Source: Haloarcula vallismortis ATCC 29715 (GTDB lineage: Archaea; Halobacteriota; Halobacteria; Halobacteriales; Haloarculaceae). From it: DNA of 64,000 nt. The stretch is taken from contig NZ_AOLQ01000012.1 of NCBI RefSeq assembly GCF_000337775.1, positions 1 through 64,000 on the forward strand, read 5' to 3'. The notes beneath the pieces are model-generated. The model saw only the letters and a list, made by a program, of their open reading frames with translations. It searched no databases and was not told the DNA's origin. Each line of letters starts with the position of its first letter. Positions within the stretch are counted from its first letter, which is position 1. This document shows, piece by piece, positions 61,287 through 64,000 of the stretch. A program made the position numbers and the translations under genes.

Positions 61287-62531
61287 ATGACGGGAACAGC
61301 CGCGGCCGAGCCCACTGTGACGACGTTTACGTCGACCGTCGACAGTATCGATTCGACCGCCGTCGTGCTAACGGAGACGTACTTCTACGCCGAAGGCGGT
61401 GGCCAGCCAGCGGACCGGGGCACTCTCGGCGGCGTTGAGGTCATCGACGTCCAGCACCGAAACGGCGATATCGTTCACGAGCTGGCCGAACCGCCGTCTT
61501 TCGACACGGGGGAGACAGTCGAGGGCCAGATTGACACAGCGTTTCGGACGTACTGCATGCGTGCCCACACGGCCAGTCACGTTCTCTATGGCGCTGGCCG
61601 TCGACTCCTTTCTGACCTCGGCTACGGCGGGTTCGACATCAGCGCGACGCTCCCGGACGCTGCCGGTGACGGCGACTTCGGACCGGCTATCACCGGGAAG
61701 GTGCGGGTGGACTTCGACACGACGACCGAAATCGACGACGAGACACTCACTGAACTCGAGCGGCTGACCAACCGCGCCGTCTGGGAATCATACGACGTGA
61801 GCTGGGACGAAATTCCGCGTGACGAGGCACTGGACCGCGACGATATCGCGTTCAACACGAAGACTGAGGAAGGAATAAAGGGCGAGACGGTCAGGGTCGT
61901 CACCATCGAAGACTGGGACGTGGCAGCCTGTGGTGGAACACACGTCGGGAACACGCGGGAAATCGGGCCGGTGACGGTACTCAGTCGGTCCAACCCCGGC
62001 GAAGGACTCACCCGCGTCGAGTTCGCTGTCGGCCCGCGAGCGATCCGCCAGCGGGCGACCGAGCACGAGCGGGCGATGACTGCCGCGCAGTCACTGGATA
62101 CGAATGTCGCCGAACTCCCGGCCGCTGTCGACGGACTCCAATCGGAGCACAACGACCTCCGGGAAACGGTGTCGAGCCTGCGAGAGCGCCTCGTCGATTC
62201 CCGTCTCGATGACCTTCGCGACGACGCTATCGAAGCGGACGGGCGGACGTGGCTCGTCGGGACTGTTACGGGCCTCGATGCGAACGGGCTGGCCGACCGA
62301 GCGGAGCGGACCGTCGGCGATGATACCGACGTGGCCGCACTGGTGGATGCTGACGGCCAGTATCTGGGGGTCGCAACGAACGGCGGCGTCGACGCCAGCG
62401 AGGTGGTCGAGCGGGTGACCACAGAGTTTGGTGGCGGTGGGGGCGGGCGGCCGACGGTCGCGCAGGGCGGGGGACTCAGTGCTGACGGGGCTGATATCGT
62501 TACGTTCCTCCGAAACGTGCCAGAGGCGTAA
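61287..62531 (+). CDS. Alanyl-tRNA editing protein, AlaX-L type
   Basis: The 414-residue protein resembles the C-terminal editing and DHHA1 parts of alanyl-tRNA synthetase. The zinc site uses HTASH (residues 94-98) and DVAACGGTHVGNT. A helical linker (270-320) and a DHHA1-like domain (about 325-414; FGGGGGGRPTVAQGG) follow. AlaX proteins remove Ser or Gly from mischarged tRNA-Ala. The absence of a synthetase core shows it is a free-standing editor. Confidence 0.92.
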   Translation: MTGTAAAEPTVTTFTSTVDSIDSTAVVLTETYFYAEGGGQPADRGTLGGVEVIDVQHRNGDIVHELAEPPSFDTGETVEGQIDTAFRTYCMRAHTASHVLYGAGRRLLSDLGYGGFDISATLPDAAGDGDFGPAITGKVRVDFDTTTEIDDETLTELERLTNRAVWESYDVSWDEIPRDEALDRDDIAFNTKTEEGIKGETVRVVTIEDWDVAACGGTHVGNTREIGPVTVLSRSNPGEGLTRVEFAVGPRAIRQRATEHERAMTAAQSLDTNVAELPAAVDGLQSEHNDLRETVSSLRERLVDSRLDDLRDDAIEADGRTWLVGTVTGLDANGLADRAERTVGDDTDVAALVDADGQYLGVATNGGVDASEVVERVTTEFGGGGGGRPTVAQGGGLSADGADIVTFLRNVPEA

Positions 62532-62547
62532 GCCGTGGCGGCTGACC

Positions 62548-63471
62548 TCAATCGCTACGGTTCGGCGACCCGCTGAATCGCGCGACCTCGCTTCGCAGCG
62601 CGTCTCGTTTCAACAGCGCGAACCCGACGAGAATACAGGTGAATCCGACACCCGTGTAGACCGTCGGTGTCTCACCGAGGAACAGCAGCCCAGTGGCGGC
62701 GGCGACGACCGGCGCGGCGTAGGAGACGAGGTTAATCTCGATGGGACCCAGTCGCTCCAGCAGATCGAAGTAGATGAGAAAGCCCAGCGCGCTGGCGATG
62801 ACAACCAGATACAGCAGGGCCACCACGGCATCGGCAGTCCACTGCACGTCGGCGAGTGATTCGGAGGCTCCGAGGCTGACACCGTGCATAAGCACTGCAC
62901 CGAGCAGCATCGACCACGCCTCCATCGTCTCGATCTCCAGATCGTCGTCGAACCGGCGGGTCAGGACGCTCCCGAGGGCGAACGACGCGGCCGCAAGAAA
63001 CACTAGGAACAGCGACACGGTTCGGGGGTCGAGTAGGTTGCTCGGGTCGGGGTTGCTGAGAACGCCGACGCCGACGAACCCGACGAGGAGGCCGATGATA
63101 CCCAGCGTCGTGAGCCGTTCGTCCGGGAGGAACGCACGCGCGAACCCGGTCGTGAGAATTGGCGAGAGGCTGACAACGATAGCGGCGGCGGCACTGGTGG
63201 TCCCCTGCTCGCCGACGAACAGGAAGATGTGGTACGCGGCGATCATGAGCGAGCCGCTGATTCCCACGACGATCCAGTCGGTCCGGCCCGTCGGGACCCA
63301 CTGGTCGGTAGCGTACACCGCGTAGCCGAGCATCAACACCCCGGCGAGGTCGTAGCGGAACGCTGCAAACAGGATCGGCGGGAAGTACTCCAGTCCGGCT
63401 TTGATGGCAGTGAAGGCACTGCCCCAGGCGATTGCCAGCGCGACGAAGAGGATGGCGTTGCGGAACCGCAT
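62548..63471 (-). CDS. DMT-superfamily EamA transporter
   Basis: The 307-residue membrane protein has ten helices in two EamA repeats (about 5-140 and 155-295). FVALAIAWGSAFTAIKAGL begins repeat 1; the C-terminal repeat includes APVVAAATGLLFLGETPTV. Members export or import metabolites, often amino acids or drugs. The substrate is not predictable. It starts eight bases after the surE stop and is probably co-transcribed. Confidence 0.92.
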   Translation of the reverse strand: MRFRNAILFVALAIAWGSAFTAIKAGLEYFPPILFAAFRYDLAGVLMLGYAVYATDQWVPTGRTDWIVVGISGSLMIAAYHIFLFVGEQGTTSAAAAIVVSLSPILTTGFARAFLPDERLTTLGIIGLLVGFVGVGVLSNPDPSNLLDPRTVSLFLVFLAAASFALGSVLTRRFDDDLEIETMEAWSMLLGAVLMHGVSLGASESLADVQWTADAVVALLYLVVIASALGFLIYFDLLERLGPIEINLVSYAAPVVAAATGLLFLGETPTVYTGVGFTCILVGFALLKRDALRSEVARFSGSPNRSD

Positions 63472-63478
63472 CGCCCGC

Positions 63479-64000
63479 TCAGTCGGCTGCCTCGCCGCTG
63501 TCTCTCGGTTCGTAGGTCTCTGCGATGGCGTCGAGAGCCTCGTGGTGTTCCGTCGTGTGTGGTGCGGTCAGTGGCGAGACACTGACTTTTCCGTCGACGA
63601 CGGCGCGACGGTCCGTCCCCTCGGGGTCGGGGATGTCGCCGTCGGCCATGTGCTCCCAGATGCGGTCGTGGAGGGTCACGGCGTCGCCATCCTGAACAGC
63701 GTCCATCTCGTAGAGGTGAGACGGTCGCGTGACCGTCATCTGTGCGTCACCCCATTCGGCGACGGGGGCGTTGATGTTCAGGTAGTCGCACTGTTCGAAC
63801 ACGCCGGCATCGGCGGCGTGGTCGGCAAGGTAGGTCGTTGCCTTCGCCGCCTCGCGGTAGCTCTCCCCGTTAGCTTCGATATCGGAGAAGGCAGCGTCTT
63901 CGCGGACCGGGATATACATCGAGACGGCCATCGCCGGTACGTCGAAGAAGGTGGCCTCGACGGCGGCGCTGACTGTCCCCGAGCGGCCGAGGACGTACGC
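63479..64000 (-). CDS. surE: 5'-nucleotidase SurE, C-terminal part (5' end beyond the window)
   Basis: The last 173 codons of a minus-strand gene are present; the start lies beyond 64000. GRSGTVSAAVEATFFDVPAM followed by AVSMYIPV matches the SurE core, and the rest (LNINAPVAEWGDAQMTVTR) fits the family. SurE hydrolyses nucleoside monophosphates with a divalent metal. The metal-binding N-terminal DDG motif would lie outside the window, so activity cannot be assessed here. Confidence 0.87.
   Translation of the reverse strand, partial: AYVLGRSGTVSAAVEATFFDVPAMAVSMYIPVREDAAFSDIEANGESYREAAKATTYLADHAADAGVFEQCDYLNINAPVAEWGDAQMTVTRPSHLYEMDAVQDGDAVTLHDRIWEHMADGDIPDPEGTDRRAVVDGKVSVSPLTAPHTTEHHEALDAIAETYEPRDSGEAAD

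Noticed and set aside
1-64000. CRISPR array, insertion sequence, prophage or replication origin
   Set aside because: No regularly spaced repeats, transposase, integrase, orc1/cdc6 gene or origin repeat cluster was seen. The CARF-like gene alone is not evidence of a CRISPR locus.

Overview
The window is chromosomal DNA of a halophilic archaeon, most likely Haloarcula or a close relative. The evidence is high GC, strongly acidic predicted proteins, TATA boxes about 25-30 bases ahead of start codons that have almost no 5' leader (leaderless mRNAs), many protein families known only from haloarchaea, and a crtD-lyeJ-cruF bacterioruberin cluster in the order described for Haloarcula japonica. I see no CRISPR array, insertion sequence or rRNA. 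Two tRNA genes (Gly-TCC and Arg-CCT) are present, each beside duplicated tRNA-end sequence.

Layout. 1-5.4 kb: a purine-type gene fragment, a lipoprotein, a helix-turn-helix protein, an operon ending in transcription factor S, and a KaiC/RAD55-like ATPase. 5.4-8.7 kb: bacterioruberin genes. 8.8-13.5 kb: an M24 peptidase, a ribbon-helix-helix regulator with small ORFs in front, divergent JAMM-like and metallo-beta-lactamase-like proteins, a glyoxalase-family protein and haloarchaeal small proteins. 13.6-24.1 kb: branched-chain amino acid synthesis (leuA, ilvBNC, an 88-residue unknown protein, leuCD, then two inserted regulatory genes, then leuB). 24.2-27.8 kb: a fructose module (glpR, 1-phosphofructokinase, a sugar kinase that may be ketohexokinase, class I aldolase). 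27.9-44.4 kb: mixed housekeeping and membrane genes, including FIST, OsmC, UbiA, a J-domain protein, a CPBP protease, an ACR3-type exporter, a geranylgeranyl-reductase-family enzyme, a response regulator, asd, a Dna2/Upf1-like helicase and tyrS. 44.4-64 kb: tRNA-Gly with an att-like repeat, DNA polymerase Y, a HerA-like ATPase, tpiA, a HalX response regulator, an MBF1-type regulator, the hisC-kinase-phosphatidyltransferase operon, CheC, a GMC oxidoreductase, tRNA-Arg, tatA, a peroxiredoxin, an HD hydrolase, an alanyl-tRNA editing protein, an EamA transporter and the 3' part of surE.

The most striking observation is the 345-base gap before ilvB. A promoter is followed by a leaderless ORF of 28 codons whose last ten residues include six Ile, Leu or Val. 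Several of these use codons rare in the neighbouring genes (ATT, GTA, CTA). The stop codon lies at the edge of a GC-rich hairpin that is followed by a T-rich tract. This has the form of a ribosome-controlled transcription attenuator for the ilvBNC-leuCD operon, in an archaeon. A second ORF of 22 codons then overlaps the ilvB start by four bases. Upstream, leuA appears frameshifted relative to the start codon that its promoter would use; loss of one copy of a 5-base tandem repeat would explain this.

Family names come from recognition of sequence motifs, not from database searches. DUF numbers in particular should be read as tentative.
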